Of a DNA stretch of 64,000 bases, positions 44,755 through 55,439 are shown in pieces. This DNA comes from Atriophallophorus winterbourni (Eukaryota > Platyhelminthes > Trematoda > Plagiorchiida > Microphallidae). Below the pieces are notes generated by a model. That model saw only the letters and a program-made list of their open reading frames with translations, was not told the DNA's origin and searched no databases. Every line of letters begins with the position of its first letter. Positions within the stretch are counted from its first letter, which is position 1. Where the stretch lies: positions 1 through 64,000 of the forward strand of contig JACCGJ010011163.1 of assembly GCA_013407085.1 (NCBI GenBank). Direction: 5' to 3'. Made by a program: the position numbers and the translations under genes.

Positions 44755-45425
44755 ACCGCATATCATGTTTTATCGTTGATGGAATATGCGGTTCAAGCAT
44801 GGTCGCCATGGCTTAAAAAAAGATGTTGCGACTTTGCAACAAATATATCATCGAGCTACCAAACTTGTCACTGGACTCAGCCGGGAACCCTACAATGAGC
44901 GAATCAAAACGCTAAATTTATTTGATTATCCACGTCGTCATCTCCGAGGGGATTTGATTCTGGTTTACAATATTTTGAATACTGAAAATCACCCTCTACA
45001 ATGCTTATTGAATCTACGGAACTCGCATAATACAAGAGCTCACACATTCACTCTGTCCCTCACTCGAGACTCAACTGTAGACGACATTTTTTGCCGTGCG
45101 AGTTTGCTTTACTTGGAACAATCTGCCAGATAATGTTGTAAACTCACCAAACCAGCAAAGTTTCAAGAGAAGCCTTGATGCCTATTTGACCATAAACCCG
45201 TGCATCGAAGAAAACTATACATCTTAACACCATGCACCTACATTTGTTATCCCACCAATCGAAACAATTTCTACCCTTTGGATATTTACTTGATTCTTGA
45301 TCTGCTCAGTAAGCAATCTAATACCATTTTTGCTTGTTATATTATTCGTTGTTGTCATATTATTCTGTGGTTTTTTGTAAAGCTATATGCTTTTTAGACC
45401 ATTAAAATTGAATTGAATTGAATAC
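44755..45425 (+). pseudogene. CR1-type LINE ORF2 C-terminus and 3' end
   Basis: MEYAVQAWSPWL-type start (with shifts) near 44775, then KKDVATLQQIYHRATKLVTG, REPYNERIKTLNLFDYPRRH, LRGDLILVYNILNTENHPLQ, CLLNLRNSHNTRAHTFTLSL (frame 44786-45133). The 3' end is TTAGACCATTAAAATTGAAT with three TTGAA units at 45405-45422. A matching minus-strand copy lies at 47302-47700. Confidence 0.85.
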
Positions 45426-45504
45426 ATTGTAACTCAATTCAGTAAGGTAATTGGAAATATTCGAGACCAATGAAGAATCCATAATCACGAAAACAAAGTT
45501 TGCA

Positions 45505-46870
45505 ATGAGGATTCAAGGATTTATGATAAAAAAGTTAATACTTTACAGCACCACAGGATTACGGTATCAATAAAACATAAAAATTACAATAGTATAAAAG
45601 CAATAGAGAATATCAAACGTAAGGCTCACGAATGATGTTCGTTTGCAAGTGCAAGTCCAATTTCGCTTTAAAAATCGCCAGGCAAGGAGAGTCCACCACA
45701 TGTTGGGGTAGGGAATTCCAAAGAAATATAGCTCGTACGCTGAAAAAATGGTGCCGACAATCAATACGGGAACTTGGGACGTAAAGGGATAAGGTGTTTC
45801 CGCGTGTCACTTTTCCATCGCATACATCAATCAAGTGTTTTAGTGGATGTCCTTCGGTAGACACAATTCTATAGGCCAGAATAATATCGCGTCGTATCCT
45901 CCTTTGGGTAAAGTCACACAGACCCAGAAGTCGCAGTCTTTCGGTATATGGAACATCGCGAAGATCCATCACTAACTTTGTTGCTCTATGATAGATTTTA
46001 TCGAAGAAAGCAATATCTTTTCGCAGCCAAGGAGCCCAGACCTCGACTGCATACTCCATCATAGGGCGAAGGTAGACATACATTATCCTTGTTAACGTTA
46101 CCAGAGAGAATCTTCCAAATATTCTTCGAAGGATACCTAACAATCGGTTGGCCCGTCGATATATAATCTGGCAGTGCACTGTGTTCTTCAGGTTACCGCT
46201 AATCCACACTCCAAGATATTTTTCTAACGAGCTCCATGCTAGGTTTTCAGTTCCCAATCGATATGTCCAAGGAACATTCTTGCTAAGATGGAGCATATTA
46301 CATTTCTGTATGTTGAATGACATGTCATTCATGGCCGCCCAATTCGACACGCTGTCCAAATCCATTTGTAGTTTCTCACAATCCTCTGCAGAACTAATCG
46401 GTGTCCAAATTTTCATATCATCCGCGAACAGGAGGTGGTGGGTAAATCGTTTATATAAAACAGAAAGATGAGCGGGCCTAACACAGATCCTTGTGGGACT
46501 CCACTCGTGGTTTTGAACGTTTGTGATAGCACTCCGTTAACTTTTACTCTGGCGTCGCGATCTGACAAATAGTCACACAACCATGAGAGGAGTGGTTCAC
46601 ATATTCCTGAACGCATCAGTTTTTTTGAAAAAAGCAGATGATGATTGACTCCGTCAAAAACTTTCGAAATGTCTAGGTAACACACGTGGATGCAAGAACT
46701 TCTATCCAACTCTTTCGTCCACTCGTCTAATGCTATGACAAGATTTGTGAGACAGGATCGGCGAAATCGAAATCCATGCTGTGCTGGCGAAAACAAATTA
46801 AGCGATTCAAAGTGTGCTGCCATTCTTTTCGAGACTATACGTTCCATGACCTTAGTGTGTTTGTACCGCC
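45505..46870 (-). pseudogene. CR1-type LINE ORF2, RT and C-terminus
   Basis: Upstream frame (to 46413): KVMERIVSKRMAAHFESLNL, FSPAQHGFRFRRSCLTNLVI, CYLDISKVFDGVNHHLLFSK, VNGVLSQTFKTTSGVPQGSV, LGPLIFLFYINDLP. A frame break falls exactly in the FADD region (~46425). Second frame 46416-45613: MKIWTPISSAEDCEKLQMDL, FNIQKCNMLHLSKNVPWTYR, SSLEKYLGVWISGNLKNTV, RRIFGRFSLVTLTRIMYVYL, RPMMEYAVEVWAPWLRKDIA, HRATKLVMDLRDVPYTERLR, RRDIILAYRIVSTEGHPLKH, FFSVRAIFLWNSLPQHVVDS. Its 5' side is replaced at 46870 by a foldback hairpin. One of the better preserved copies here. Confidence 0.88.
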
Positions 46871-46877
46871 GAAGCGA

Positions 46878-47103
46878 GTTTTGGTGACATTTCGCTTTTG
46901 ACACAGAAGCTTCGTCAGACCAAGGGTGTCGGTACAAACAAGGTTCAGGATTAAATAGCATTTTCTTGACAAATCCTGAGTTATCTATGATAGACAGGCT
47001 CAGGATTGGTCAAGAAAATGCCATTTAAACGCGAACCCTGTTCGTACAGACACCCTTGGTTAGACGAAGCTTCTGTGTTCAGAAGTGAAAAGTTACCAAA
47101 AAC
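46878..47103. repeat. Foldback hairpin: two ~104-bp inverted arms with an 18-bp loop
   Basis: The left arm 46878-46980 and right arm 46999-47103 are reverse complements over almost their whole length (~85% by eye): GTTTTGGTGACATTTCGC against GTTTTTGGTAACTTTTCAC, then CACAGAAGCTTCGTC, ACCAAGGGTGTC, ATTTTCTTGAC and AATCCTGAG in both. The loop is TTATCTATGATAGACAGG. The left arm joins CR1 ORF2 directly. The outer arm sequence also ends the repeats at 37760 and 42250. Confidence 0.85.
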
Positions 47104-47142
47104 TTGCTATAACCAATTCATTGCAAACTTTTTTTAACTCAA

Positions 47143-47301
47143 GTAATGTGTTGCTCACATCCCCCGCACTTACACACTACTTTGGTCATCCATGAGCGCC
47201 TTGGTGCTTGACCAGGAATCACTGTGATTCTGTGTTTGAGCAGCGTGGTTCGTTGTACGAGCCCCATGTAACAGTGGCATTCAAGTGTAACTTTGCTTCT
47301 G
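47143..47301. mobile_element. SINE-like element, copy 2 (159 bp)
   Basis: Flanked by TAACTCAA at 47135-47142 and 47302-47309, and inserted in the TTGAA-type tail of a minus-strand CR1. The body matches the element at 56701-56849 from GTGTTGCTCACATCCCC to GGCATTCAAGTGTAACTTTG, with ~12 extra bases after CCCC. Confidence 0.75.
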
Positions 47302-47700
47302 TAACTCAATTCAATTTTAATGATCGAAAAAGCATACAAATTTACAAAAAAACCACAGAATAATATGAGAATTGCGAATAATATAACAAACAAAAACGGG
47401 ATTCGTTTGATTACTGATCAGTTCAAGAATCAGGTGAATATTCAAAGGGCAGAAATTGTTTTCGTTTGCATAGTGGGGTGACACGTGTAGACCCCTGGGG
47501 TCAGGATGTATAATTTTCTTCGATGCACGGGTTAAGAAGAAGAAGAGGGGGGCAGAAGGATACTTCTTTTAAACATGTTTTGATTTGGGAGTTCACGGCA
47601 TACTCGCGTAGATTATTTCAAGTCAAACAAATGCGCACGGCAAAAAATATCATCTACAATTGAGTCTTGAGCGGGGGACAGCCAGAGTCAATGTGCGAGT
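47302..47700 (-). pseudogene. CR1-type LINE C-terminus and 3' end
   Basis: The minus strand matches 44990-45425 of the plus strand: a CTCAATTGTAGATGATATTT segment with TGCCGTGCGC, the WNNLR/ESLDAY-type region, then ATTCTGTGGTTTTTTTGTAA and CATTAAAATTGAATTGAGTT at the end. Coding content is mostly lost. Confidence 0.7.
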
Positions 47701-47704
47701 ACAC

Positions 47705-48132
47705 TGGCTTCAAGATTCAAGAATTTATGGTCAGAAAAAGCACATAGCTTCAAAATTGCCATAGCATAGTAGGTATTCGTTCATGAAAAAGAACTAACAC
47801 ATAATCATGTAATGCCACGTACAGTACAGTCGAATACTTACCATGAGTTAATATGCAGTTGTCCTCAAATAGTTATGCAACAAATACGTGTCCAAATGTC
47901 GAATGAATGATTCAACATTAGGAGCGGTAACGATAGCCTCCGGGAGGACATTCCATAAGAAATAGACACTTGCAGAATAAACATATCGGTGACAGGTAAT
48001 ACGGGAATGAGGAATTTGTGGTGTCGCAGATTGTCTAATGGTATTCAAAACACTCAATACAACTTTAGTAATGACAGCCCCTGCATTTCGCATAACCTGT
48101 CGATTGTGTCCCGATTTTATCCCTGAGGCCAA
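47705..48132 (-). pseudogene. CR1-type LINE ORF2, extreme C-terminus and 3' UTR
   Basis: A 94-codon frame: GIKSGHNRQVMRNAG, PQIPHSRITCHRYVYSASVY, FLWNVLPEAIVTAPNVESFI, RHLDTYLLHNYLRTTAY, stop at 47848. The 3' end carries TGACCATAAATTCTTGAATC and CTTGAA at 47708-47735. It is cut on its 5' side by the repeat that starts at about 48120. Confidence 0.8.
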
Positions 48133-48640
48133 TGTTCCCAGTCCTAATTACGTTCAGCCACGAATCTCACAACACCAGAGAACACCAATCAGTCCACGGC
48201 TTTTATTACGCACATGACAAAGAACGGAACACACGCCTCTCTTATATGGGCAAATCAAGTCACCATAACCCTGTCATTCACATGTCTTTACCGGCCGTCA
48301 CTTTGATATGATTTGTCAGTCGATTTCGTGCCAAAACTCAAACCACGTTCGGCTTCCTTAACTGATATTGGAGAAGTGCATATCGTTTGATAGCGGCTCA
48401 CGTTGCCCATCTCCTCATGTTTCGGTGGACGTTTTCGCTTAAACTGTTTCTCGTGCGATTCTTCCGAAACACGAATTGTTTCGGGTTCGCTATTTTCGTC
48501 GTCGTCGGACTTTTCGGGGGCTTCTCGCTCTTGTGTTGTGCCGTTGGGTGGTGTTCGGCACATAATCCGGAAGTTCGTGATTAGCACTCATTGCTAATCC
48601 GATGCACATCTCAACAAGATGATACATCTTAAATTAAACG
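48110..48640. repeat. Dispersed repeat pair, copy X (homologous to 56610-57265)
   Basis: About 500 bp shared with 56610-57265: ATCCCTGAGG, TTCAxCCACGAATCxCACAA, ATTTGTCAGxCGATTTCGTG, TCGTGATTAGCxCTCATxGC. On the minus strand both copies start with ATG and code MSANHE before diverging, and copy X holds a 99-codon frame (48587-48288) with acidic (SDDDENSEPE) and basic (KQFKRKRPPKHEE) parts. An AATAAA lies on the minus strand at ~48209. It may be an LTR or the start of an unknown element. Confidence 0.5.
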
Positions 48641-48644
48641 AACA

Positions 48645-49600
48645 TTGTAGGACAGATGCTGAAAAGTGTAGCACCTAATTCTGGTATCAATACAACATTT
48701 TGCGCCGACAGTTCAGGTACCAGATACAAGCCAAACCTATGCCGATTCTCACAATGTCAACCTTCCAGCGGACATTTCGAAGACTGGTCCATCATCAATC
48801 ACTACACCCAATCTTAACGAAACACACGCAGCAGGTGCCCTAACCTGTCTATAAACATACTTGAATGTTTCTTCATGGCGAGTAAGTCATCCAGCAGGTT
48901 GCGGATGTAGATTTATCCTTCAATCTACAAATATTGGGTTCAATACATAGTCAGAATGAGGTTCGTATATCATTATGAGCATCTTGAGCAATTGACAGGA
49001 GATTATTCTGATAGAACCTCGTGGTTCATTGTATAAATCCTAGTTAACAGTGGACTATAAGTCAAACTTTGAGTAATACATTGCAAAAAAGAATATTGCT
49101 TATCAATGCTGATTGTTCAATATCTAGCTTATTCGTTTCCGTGTATCCAACTTATTATAGTTTAAGCTATTGCTCACGTGGTCAAAACCCAATGGAGCTT
49201 CAACAAGGGTGAAATATCGATTGAGGTCGTCGTCAAAACAACATTCACCTTAAACTAGCTGAACGCAGTGAAGCTGATGTACATCATATCACCGCCAATC
49301 GTGATGGTACAATGTACTCCGGAGAGACGGACGCAGATATTCTACGGAAGAAACCATAAATTCTAGAACCTGCAAACCTAACAAATAAGGCTCGTAATTG
49401 AGATGGAACATCGACAGATAGATGATCCACGCCAAGTAATTTAAGCACGTCGAATTCGGGGAAATTTCAATTTTTGATTCCTCGACAGGCGGGCGCTTAT
49501 CCCTGCTTTATTTAGCAGGAATCTGTAAGGCAATGTGGTATCATCAATTGGATAGGGAGGTAGGCAGTCGCAGGGTGCTGGTCAGTTTACTGAAATACTG
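48645..49600. other. No gene recognised; one weak SINE-like fragment
   Basis: At about 48980-49085 the order GAGCATCTTGAGCAATTG, AACCTCGTGGTTCATTGTAT, AACAGTGG and TCAAACTTTG resembles the 3' half of the SINE-like element. The rest is unassigned. Confidence 0.4.
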
Positions 49601-49609
49601 GGAATATCG

Positions 49610-49775
49610 GTTGAGCATATTTCCCAAAATATGGAACCGCGGCGGGAGTCGAGCATGGACCTTCGAACCGTAAGTCTAACGTCTTATCCAATTTTCTTAA
49701 AAAAGAAAACTAAGTAGTTGCACAGAGCTATCCGGTTGTACAACTTCGCTAATATTAAGACTTTACCACAGTTTC
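49610..49775 (-). repeat. Repeat with tRNA-like core, copy 1
   Basis: On the minus strand GGATAAGACGTTAGACTTAC, GGTTCGAAGGTCC and GCTCGACTCCCGCC resemble the anticodon arm and T arm of a tRNA. It is homologous to copy 2 at 49980-50155, including flanks (ACCGGATAGCTCTGTG and CATATTTTGGGAAATA). Confidence 0.5.
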
Positions 49776-49808
49776 AAGGCTCACTGAAACTGATCTTACT
49801 GTCTCCAC

Positions 49809-49838
49809 CTGATGACGACAGGCAGCCAGAAACCGGTT
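49809..49838 (+). ncRNA. Degenerate hammerhead-ribozyme-like motif
   Basis: CTGATGA (49809-49815), a 13-nt segment CGACAGGCAGCCA, GAAA (49829-49832) and CCGGTT. Order and spacing are the same as at 41005-41034, and the conserved core is intact. The 13-nt segment no longer pairs well, so stem II is damaged. Preceded by CCAC, as CTAC precedes the better copy. Confidence 0.45.
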
Positions 49839-49904
49839 TTGTGTGTAAGGGATGATGAGGCGAGCACCACAATTGGTATTTTATAAGCTTGGTCTGGAAT
49901 CACT

Positions 49905-50155
49905 TTATTATTCTTATTTTGAGCATCGTGGTTCTTTGTAAGAACCTTATATGACAGCGGCATACAAGTACAACTTTGTTTATCGGTTAAATAAATTTCA
50001 CATAATATGAAACCATAGCAGGATTTGAACCTGGACCGTCGAACTGTAAGTCTAACGTCCTATCAACTTTGCCAATACATTGGTGGCGTTTAAAATAAAA
50101 CTGAGTGTTTACACAGAGCCATCCGGTTGCACAACTCTGCTACTATTAAGACCAA
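49905..50155 (-). repeat. Repeat with tRNA-like core joined to SINE-like body, copy 2
   Basis: On the minus strand TTGGCAAAGTTGATAGGACG, TTAGACTTACAGTTCGACGG and CCAGGTTCAAATCCTGC read like D, anticodon and T arms; GGTTCAAATCC is a perfect pol III B-box. The anticodon-type loop is CTTACAG. After a linker (TATTATGTGAAATTTATTTA) it passes into the SINE-like body in minus orientation (AACAAAGTTGTACTTGTATG, GGTTCTTACAAAGAACCACG). No intact tRNA gene: the acceptor stem is not seen. Confidence 0.5.
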
Positions 50156-50159
50156 CGAT

Positions 50160-50589
50160 AGTTATACCACGAAAGCAAAATCCAGGGTATCATCCATACC
50201 CAGGTTAATACAAGTGACCCATAAAAAAATCACACCGACCGACGTAGTAACCCGAAGACCGGAGTATTTACAGAACAAATTAATTGTGAATCTGAAAAGC
50301 TGTATTACAGCATCATTGGTCACACCCCGCAATCAAGCGCGACGCCTGGTCTCGACCTAATTGCCTCATCAAACGGAGACAGCTTGCTTGGGTTCAGTAA
50401 GCCATAAAACACCATATCAGGGACTTGAATTACATCCCAAAAATAGAAGCCCTTCCAATCAACAACGCAGATCGCACGAGCTGAATGCTATATTACGGTC
50501 ATGACTTTTGTGTACATGCGATTACAAGACGAGTAAAAACGGGTCAGCCCCCTGGAACGGATTGTTTGCTGAATCCAACCACATGCAGA
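50160..50589. other. No gene recognised; 3' flank of the otopetrin gene
   Basis: It lies downstream of the stop codon of the minus-strand otopetrin gene and may include its 3' UTR. No clear polyadenylation hexamer was fixed. Confidence 0.4.
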
Positions 50590-51419
50590 TCACTTCATTT
50601 TGTACAACGCAGACCAGATTTGCGTCAAACACACGGTGGAATGAAACCGGAAAAATATAAGCAGCGGAATGAAGCAACAAGTGATCACAGACCAATTCCG
50701 CTTCCCGTAATACTCCCGATGCAACGCCAACTGATTCTCGGTTTGTCGTAATTCGAATGTGTTGATGAGCCACAAGGCCAGGTTGGTGATCACCAGGAAG
50801 ACGATGGCAGAACGTCCAGGTTTGATTCGGGCCTGATTCGGACAACATGGACCACGACGCGAGGTTTCCACGATGAAAAAGAATTGCACGGAAGCCTGGA
50901 ATATTTCCAGGGAACATTTGATGATATACAGTAAGGCGGTTCCTTTGATTTCTTCCAGTTTCGATGGAGTTAAGATGACCGTAGTGTCTCGTGTGGTTGA
51001 TTGGTAAAGACTCACATGAACCAGAGTCTCCAACGCTGGGACGAAAAGTAGCATATGATAAGTCAAACACCCAAGCAGACCGAGTCCCAACAAATTGTAC
51101 TCGAAGTTTTCGCTAGGCTTGACTCTGCGAAATCGCATCGGATAGGTTTGTATGATGGCTAACAAGGAAGCAAACAAACTGATCGAGAGTAAAGTGATTT
51201 TTGTGTACAGATAAATGTGAGGCACATATTGCAAGTGTTGTGGTTTACGAAACGACAAGAAGAAAATGATCCCAATCACCGTCGCGATGAAAACCATGAA
51301 CCCGAGGAATAACCCATTGTGGGAGCGGTGACAATGGGCTCCGGTTTCGGGATTGATATTCGGGGTTTCACCAGACCGTGAGTTGATTTTCGAATGGTCG
51401 TAGCCTGTAGTCGATTCGG
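50590..51419 (-). CDS. Otopetrin-family proton channel, last coding exon
   Basis: An 830-bp exon: the acceptor TTTTATTCCTTAG ends at 51420 and the stop TGA is at 50590. It encodes 275 residues with six membrane segments (starting near GLFLGFMVFIATVIGIIFF, YLYTKITLLSISLFASLLA, LLGLGLLGCLTYHMLLFVP, ALLYIIKCSLEIFQASVQF, AIVFLVITNLALWLINTF, WSVITCCFIPLLIFFRFHS). The end, REYYGKRNWSVI ... FRFHSTVCLTQIW..YKMK, is the typical otopetrin C-terminus. Otopetrins are 12-pass proton channels; these would be TM7-12. The first two bases CC complete a GCC codon with the G left by the 54439-54014 exon, so the two exons join in phase. A region with Cys/His (GAHCHRSHNG) precedes the first segment. Confidence 0.88.
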
Positions 51420-53699
51420 CTAAGGAATAAAATGTGTATAAACGTATAGGAAAATGACTAGAAAGTAATTAAACTTCATGCGAGGTTGCTGATATGTTTT
51501 TTTCTTATTAAGGACCACATGCTAACGGCATGAATGCCAAACCTGGCATCCGAATCTAAGCGCTTGCATTTAAAAGAAATGGTTTTAGTTTCCAAATGCC
51601 TTCTCTATTAATCATTTACCATTCTAGCGGTTTTACACCAACGAAATCCCAAAAGATGTCACTCCTCAGATCATTTTTAGTGCTAAGCAACCTGAAATTC
51701 AGCTTGAATAGACAAATTTTAGTGGAACAAAAGCTGCTGGTTATCTATCGGCCACCATAGCTGATGACGTACCTTGTGCCCATCACCAAGGCCTAATTGA
51801 CTTTTGTACTTTGCAACATTTTTATCATTGATGAACTGTAATCTGACTAAAAATTCTCATTTTGTGAGTAAAAGACTTAATTAGAGCGAAGAATATCCCT
51901 TTTCGGTGTTTACATCAAGCTCTACAATACACGCGTGAGAAAACTGAGAAACGAACAGTTAATGTGATCAATATCATGCATTAAACGGAAATCAATGCCA
52001 CATTTGATATTTGCTTATACTACTCTGCTTGATGTCGATGTTGGCCAGGGTAATAATTGATCTCAAAATAATCGTTTTTGAACGTGCAACCTTGGTATAA
52101 ATAGTTTGATGAATGCTGCTTTAACCAAGGTGTGGGAAACCATGGAAACCACAGAGAACGCATCCCCAGGTTTCACTTGGTGGCACAGCGGTGTGAAAGT
52201 TAACGCCTCCTAGAAAAAAGCCTTTGAAAATCGGTATTTGTAATGTTTGTGAGTAAGGTTAGACCGATAAAATTACCGAGCAGAAGGGAATGTGAGTAGG
52301 GACATCAAATATTGATACTTGCACGAAGTAACCCAGCTCATGGCCCGATTGAATGCAAACGTATTGCATTAAATATAGCAGTGGCAGTTGATGAAAAAGG
52401 ATGGTAAATCAATGCTAAGAGGTACCGATGTTTATCACATATGCGTATTGGCCCTTTACTCGGTGGATGGTTTAGTACAGTGTATCATAGTATAATAATG
52501 CGGTCCATAATTGAGAATAAGAATAAGAAATATAAAATCAATATAATTTATTTTCATCGCACTGCTAAATATATGAACATGGGTCGAGAAATTTGGCGAA
52601 AATTGGGCATTTGATAAAATGGTGAGTGACTAACAATCTGATCGAGCATCCATAACGGTACAACGGCCGCTAAAATCAACATTCATGTAAAAGTAAGGCT
52701 GTAGTACGGGCAGTGAATGCACTATCGATCATTCATCATTGATCGCGGTGCATATTGTGAGAATCGTTCACTGTACATACTTCGCGATATTCATTCATTT
52801 TCAGTTAATACACGAGTTTAGTTACGGTTGTGGTCCTTTCTTACCCACGGCTGGGCGAGCTGGGATTACCAATATAACAAATGCCCGCACCCACAGCAAA
52901 TCTGCGCTGGGCTGTAATACCATATTAACCCCTACATCATGTAGACGAAGATGACATTTGGTTCTACGTGTCAGAGAGTGCTTCGCCATTGAAGGAATTG
53001 TGTGGATATAAATCTACATTTAGTAGTCTAAAATGTAAGGTTCTGCCATGAAAAATATCTCTTTGTCTAGCCTCATTGATGTCATTTGCTACCAGAACTC
53101 TTCAGTAGTAAAAAACATTGTTATTCAACTACCGAAGAAAAAAACTATTCTGTCGGTGTTTTTACTTTCAGATAATCCGGAGGCGAAATTTCGATGACCT
53201 TGACGGAAACTTCTTTTTCCATTCTATTTACTCGTTCGATTGACTAAATTAGCCAATTTCATTCCTATCAGTTCCGAAATTTTAAAACGCGCGTGATAGA
53301 ATTTGTATACCATTTGTTTTAATATTTTACTATCTAACATGGTGTGCTTTTGGAGTATAACCTCACAGCACAAAGCATTCATAATGGCATGCTCACTCAC
53401 GTGATGAGCATTATTTCAGCAAAGTCAATATTACGATCGATAATTACTGTGATTTTGCTGAATGGCATACGTTATGTGGTGATGATGCCACGACGCGATA
53501 AATTAAAACAGGAGACCGTAATGAAAACAGATTAGGTATGGTGAACATCCATACTTGACACATGTGTGTTTACAAAAATCCTGCCTGATATATTGTGAGT
53601 ATTAATTTCAATCAAAATGAAGGAACATCAATGCAAGTTTTTATTTAGGTTGGGGCGTAAACTCAAGAAAAGATTTCTAGCTTGCACACTATCATACCG

Positions 53700-53753
53700 A
53701 TCTCAAGATTTATAGTTGAAAAAGCAATTAACTTTACAATAACCATAGAGTTG

Positions 53754-53756
<3 letters not shown>
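53700..53756 (-). repeat. CR1-type LINE 3' end
   Basis: The minus strand reads CTATGGTTATTGTAAAGTTA, ATTGCTTTTTCAACTATAAA and TCTTGAGA, the 3' end of a CR1 copy with no body. It lies in the otopetrin intron next to a TA repeat. Confidence 0.6.

Positions 53757-53801
<45 letters not shown>
53757..53801. repeat. (TA)n microsatellite, 45 bp
   Basis: 22 uninterrupted TA units directly after the CR1 3' end. Confidence 0.95.
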
Positions 53802-53805
<4 letters not shown>

Positions 53806-54013
53806 GAAAATATGTAACGAACGTGACTGTGGGGGTTTGTCTGAGCGCTCAACATATTTTCTGGTTTAAACAGCAAATTGTTCAATAAAATCACTCAGAA
53901 TCAAGTCTAGTCGCTACTACTATAATAAGTTGTTCCCTTCTATCTTAGCGTTAATCAAACACGAGACAGTTCACGTATGAAACGTAGCCACAAGTTATCA
54001 TGCGAATGCTTAC

Positions 54014-54439
54014 CATTAGTGTCAGCGTCATCCAGCTCTACAGGCAGGTAAACCAGACAACCTAGCAACTGTCTGTATTGCGTGTGTTTCTCACATGGTT
54101 TCAAAGCAGTTCCGCCATTACCCTCCACAGGACTTCCCAACACACTGCCACAATGTGCCAATCCACACAAGGACGGTGTGGACGGTGAGATCAGGTTAGG
54201 CATACTAGCCGTCTGTTGACCGAAATCAGCAGCGGGACAATCAGGATCGGTCTCACCGACGCGGTGAAGCAGTTTGTAGAACAAAGTTCCCGAGACGAGG
54301 CTGTACTCAATTGCCAGGGGAAACAAAAACGGTTTGAGCATTTGACCTAAATGCGCTTTGCAATTCACAACCGGTACCCGAGGAGCCCAGGTGGTGAGAT
54401 TCTCAACAAGGAGATGCGTAGTTGTGTTCACAAAGTTAG
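54014..54439 (-). CDS. Otopetrin-family proton channel, internal exon
   Basis: A 426-bp exon bounded by CGGTTTCCCCAG on the 5' side and ATG|GTAAGC on the 3' side. It starts with two bases of a codon (CT), then NFVNTTTHLLVENLTTWAP, VVNCKAHLGQMLKPFLFPLA and IEYSLVSGTLFYKLLHRVG. PFLFP.AIEYSL is the conserved sixth membrane segment of otopetrins. After it comes a ~75-residue loop (DPDCPAADFGQQ ... CEKHTQYRQLLG ... ELDDADTN), rich in Cys/Ser/Gly and probably a cytosolic or extracellular linker between the two halves. It leaves one base, which fits the next exon exactly. Confidence 0.85.
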
Positions 54440-55439
54440 CTGGGGAAACCGGGAAAATAAATGAACAAGACAGATGGAAAGTTTATCGATGAGATCCCAA
54501 GTGCTACTTCATGGAAAGTCGAGCTGAGCAGCAGAAAATGTGAGGAGATGCTTCAACAAACAAACCAAAGGCCACAGGGGCTCTCGTGACATACAATGCA
54601 TGACAAATTAGGCGGAGTTGCAGAAGGTGTTACGGGGAATTTTCAGAGCTCACATTCATGTTGTTCTGTTCAGCTTTATTTGAAACGAATTATCGAATAG
54701 AAGCAATGTGGAATAAATGCAACATCTGAATGATGCCTTATTAAAGCATTCTCAATTGTCCCGTTCATTTAATTGACAATGAACTCGAAACAAAGCACGT
54801 TTTCAATCTGTTCTCAAACATCACATGCATCTATTTTTTCCGTTCATGTTTTCCAGTTGACCTGGAAGTTTGTGCTCAGAGTGGAGCTCCCCAATTGTTC
54901 CCATTGTTCATGATAATACCGAGCACTTGCATCAGTAGGGATTAGGAGTAGAATAGTTGTAAAATGTTCGATTATCCTAGCAGAATTTGGCTTAGTCAAG
55001 ATTCAGAGTAGAGTTTAATTAGAGGTACTCCGTTGAACTCATCCGATTGTCAACAAAAACCTAGAAACCCGTAAAGTGTTGTACCAGCTCATCGATATTT
55101 GTACGAAGTTTGCAAGTAAGGAGTGACGTCTATTATTTGGCCTCTCATCGAGGTTCACCAAGGGGACAAAGTAGATTTGGGCATTTTCGAAACGAGCTAA
55201 TCCATAGTCTGCGACTGTGCGGATCTTAGCCTAGATCCATGCTTGTGATTTGAAAATTACACATAGAACCTTCGCCCTCTTTAGCTGGAGACTGTAAGAT
55301 TAGGTTCAATGAGTCTCAAAACAGTTTGGATTCAAAGCAACTGCTAAATATGGTTCGTTCAAATGAAAAATCTTACATTCATGGTAAAGGGCTCAAGACG
55401 CTTACAAACGTCCAATATATAGTGTAACTCATGACCACT

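Larger units (their letters stand above)
51420..54013 (-). other. Otopetrin intron (2.6 kb)
   Basis: GT at 54013 (ATG|GTAAGC) to AG at 51420. It contains the CR1 3' end and the TA microsatellite near 53.7-53.8 kb. No other exon or element is recognised in 51480-53690. Confidence 0.75.

Noticed and set aside
49960..50110. A functional tRNA gene on the minus strand
   Set aside because: The T-arm and B-box look good but no acceptor stem is seen, and a homologous repeat lies 350 bp away; it is a tRNA-like repeat, not a gene.
50522..51070. 182-codon minus-strand ORF
   Set aside because: An out-of-frame shadow of the otopetrin last exon; it has no membrane-segment pattern or family motif.
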